This document shows positions 6,130 to 6,789 of a stretch of DNA of 6,789 nucleotides, piece by piece. Source of the DNA: an uncultured Campylobacter sp. (GTDB lineage Bacteria > Campylobacterota > Campylobacteria > Campylobacterales > Campylobacteraceae); assembly GCA_938046705.1 (NCBI GenBank), contig CALIWP010000199.1, positions 1 through 6,789 on the forward strand. Direction: 5' to 3'. The position numbers and the translations under genes are program-made. Below the pieces are notes generated by a model, which was not told the origin of the DNA, ran no database searches, and saw only the letters and a program-made list of their open reading frames with translations. The stretch's first letter is position 1, and the number at the start of each line of letters is the position of its first letter.

Positions 6130-6207
6130 GATGCTTCCTTCTAGATTATTTTGTTTTATGCGCGGATGTCAGGCGGCTTAAATTTGAAAGCGTCAATAAC
6201 TTCTATG

Positions 6208-6213
6208 ACTATA
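6208..6213 (-). promoter_or_regulatory. candidate -10 box of the receptor gene
   Basis: The - strand reads TATAGT at 6213-6208 (5 of 6 to TATAAT). The Fur-box candidate at 6221-6239 would cover the spacer and -35 zone, the standard repressor position. The leader would be about 70 bases. Confidence 0.4.
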
Positions 6214-6220
6214 TGGTAAG

Positions 6221-6239
6221 CCGTATCAAAATCATTATC
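6221..6239 (-). promoter_or_regulatory. candidate Fur box upstream of the receptor gene
   Basis: The - strand reads GATAATGATTTTGATACGG. The first nine bases equal the first half of the classical Fur box, and read as hexamers it is GATAAT-GATTTT-GATACG, 14 of 18 matches to three GATAAT units. It sits about 90 bp before the receptor ATG, between two -10 candidates. Repression by Fur with iron would fit an iron-complex receptor next to tonB. Confidence 0.6.
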
Positions 6240-6252
6240 TTGTCATTTAAGA

Positions 6253-6258
6253 ATTGTA
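6253..6258 (-). promoter_or_regulatory. alternative -10 box of the receptor gene
   Basis: The - strand reads TACAAT at 6258-6253 (5 of 6 to TATAAT). Transcription would start near 6246, placing the Fur-box candidate just downstream of the start, where binding would also block it. No clear -35 is seen. Confidence 0.35.
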
Positions 6259-6260
6259 TC

Positions 6261-6291
6261 ACCGTATATATAAATTTTTACTTATACCGGT
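6261..6291. repeat. interrupted palindrome in the tonB-receptor gap
   Basis: ACCGTATA (6261-6268) matches in inverted form TATACCGGT (6283-6291) with one extra C, around a 14-base AT-only-like centre. It lies just upstream of the TACAAT box, where a second regulator could bind. It could also be chance in AT-rich DNA. Confidence 0.3.
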
Positions 6292-6335
6292 TATCTTTAA
6301 TTAACTCTTTTTAAACCAAGGCACGATAGATAAAT

Positions 6336-6789
6336 TTATTTTTTTGAGGCTTTATATTTTTTTATATTAAATTCGATTGGAAAATTTAACGTCAGATCGC
6401 GATCTGAGCCCATCATTTCACTAGGAGGTGACGGCAGAGGTGAAGCGCGGTTAAAAAGCTCTGTCGCTTCGTTGTTTAAAATCTCAAATTTGCTCCCTTT
6501 AGTCAATAAAACGCTTAGCACTTCGCCGTTAGCTGCTATTTTTACTCTTACGTAAACGACACCTTCAAATCCACTTAAAAGAGCATTGCTCGGGTATTTT
6601 TTGTGCTTGTTTAAATGCGACACAACCATACCTTGCCAACTTTTTTTATCTACACCGGAACCTGCGAAACTGCCGACTATCCTAGTTCCACTACCGCTAA
6701 TGGGGGCCGAAGCTACGTTATCCTTTACTACGGAGTTTATATCCGAGTCCAAATTTGAAACTTTTTGTGTGTCTTCATTGCTTTTTTTA
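6336..6789 (-). CDS. tonB: TonB energy transducer, C-terminal part (5' end outside window)
   Basis: The - strand frame is open from the window edge (first full codon 6788-6786) to TAA at 6338-6336, showing the last 150 residues with no ATG. A TTG at 6752 is merely internal. The C-terminal TonB domain is clear: a helix before KKYPSNALLSGFEGVVYVRV, with the YP motif and the G-x-V-x-V strand, then KIAANGEVLSVLLTKGSKFE, the helix NNEATELFNRASPLPSPP, and the closing strand LTLNFPIEFNI. Full TonB proteins have an N-terminal membrane anchor and a Pro/Lys linker, which lie beyond the edge; the visible start is the polar linker. TonB passes proton-motive energy from ExbB/ExbD to outer-membrane receptors, here plausibly the one encoded next. 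exbB and exbD are expected, but unseen, beyond the right edge. Confidence 0.88.
   Translation of the reverse strand, partial: KKSNEDTQKVSNLDSDINSVVKDNVASAPISGSGTRIVGSFAGSGVDKKSWQGMVVSHLNKHKKYPSNALLSGFEGVVYVRVKIAANGEVLSVLLTKGSKFEILNNEATELFNRASPLPSPPSEMMGSDRDLTLNFPIEFNIKKYKASKK

Overview
The window looks like chromosome from a Campylobacter-type epsilonproteobacterium carrying the end of an integrated myovirus-type prophage. This rests on moderate G+C coding DNA with AT-rich spacers full of AAATTT words, frequent AGA/AGG and CTA/TTA codons, and the gene content. The species cannot be fixed from the sequence alone.

Left part (1-1872, + strand) is the tail module of the prophage, packed with overlapping start and stop codons. 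It holds the end of an unassigned gene, a 184-aa protein resembling the minor tail protein Z family, tail protein X (a LysM-like 67-aa protein) and the late-control/baseplate hub protein D. X and D are confident calls. D is the last phage gene seen.

Between D and the next gene (1873-2477) no credible protein is encoded. At 2007-2025 lies a 19-base copy of a tRNA 3' end (T-arm 3' strand, acceptor 3' strand, discriminator, CCA) with no tRNA body in front of it. I read this as the att site on the distal side of the prophage, with chromosome to its right. Short direct repeats one helical turn apart and a 10-bp inverted repeat bracket it. Further right is an isolated GC-rich patch (2275-2394) in otherwise AT-rich DNA.

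Middle part (2478-3711) has a 57-aa hydrophobic protein gene on + with two mutually exclusive hairpins at its end. It faces a converging EamA/DMT-type 10-helix transporter gene on -, for which a GTG start at 3711 (293 aa) is preferred over the longer frame.

Right part (3865-6789, - strand) is an iron-uptake block: the C-terminal part of TonB at the window edge, then a 754-aa outer-membrane TonB-dependent receptor. The 206-bp gap between them contains a good Fur-box candidate overlapping a promoter. TonB would energise the receptor, and Fur would repress the receptor when iron is plentiful. The ligand (haem or a ferric chelate) cannot be named.

No clearly new multi-gene system is visible. The most useful leads are the att region with its repeats, the GC-rich patch, the hairpin pair, and the unusual receptor loop with a DxDxDG-type motif.
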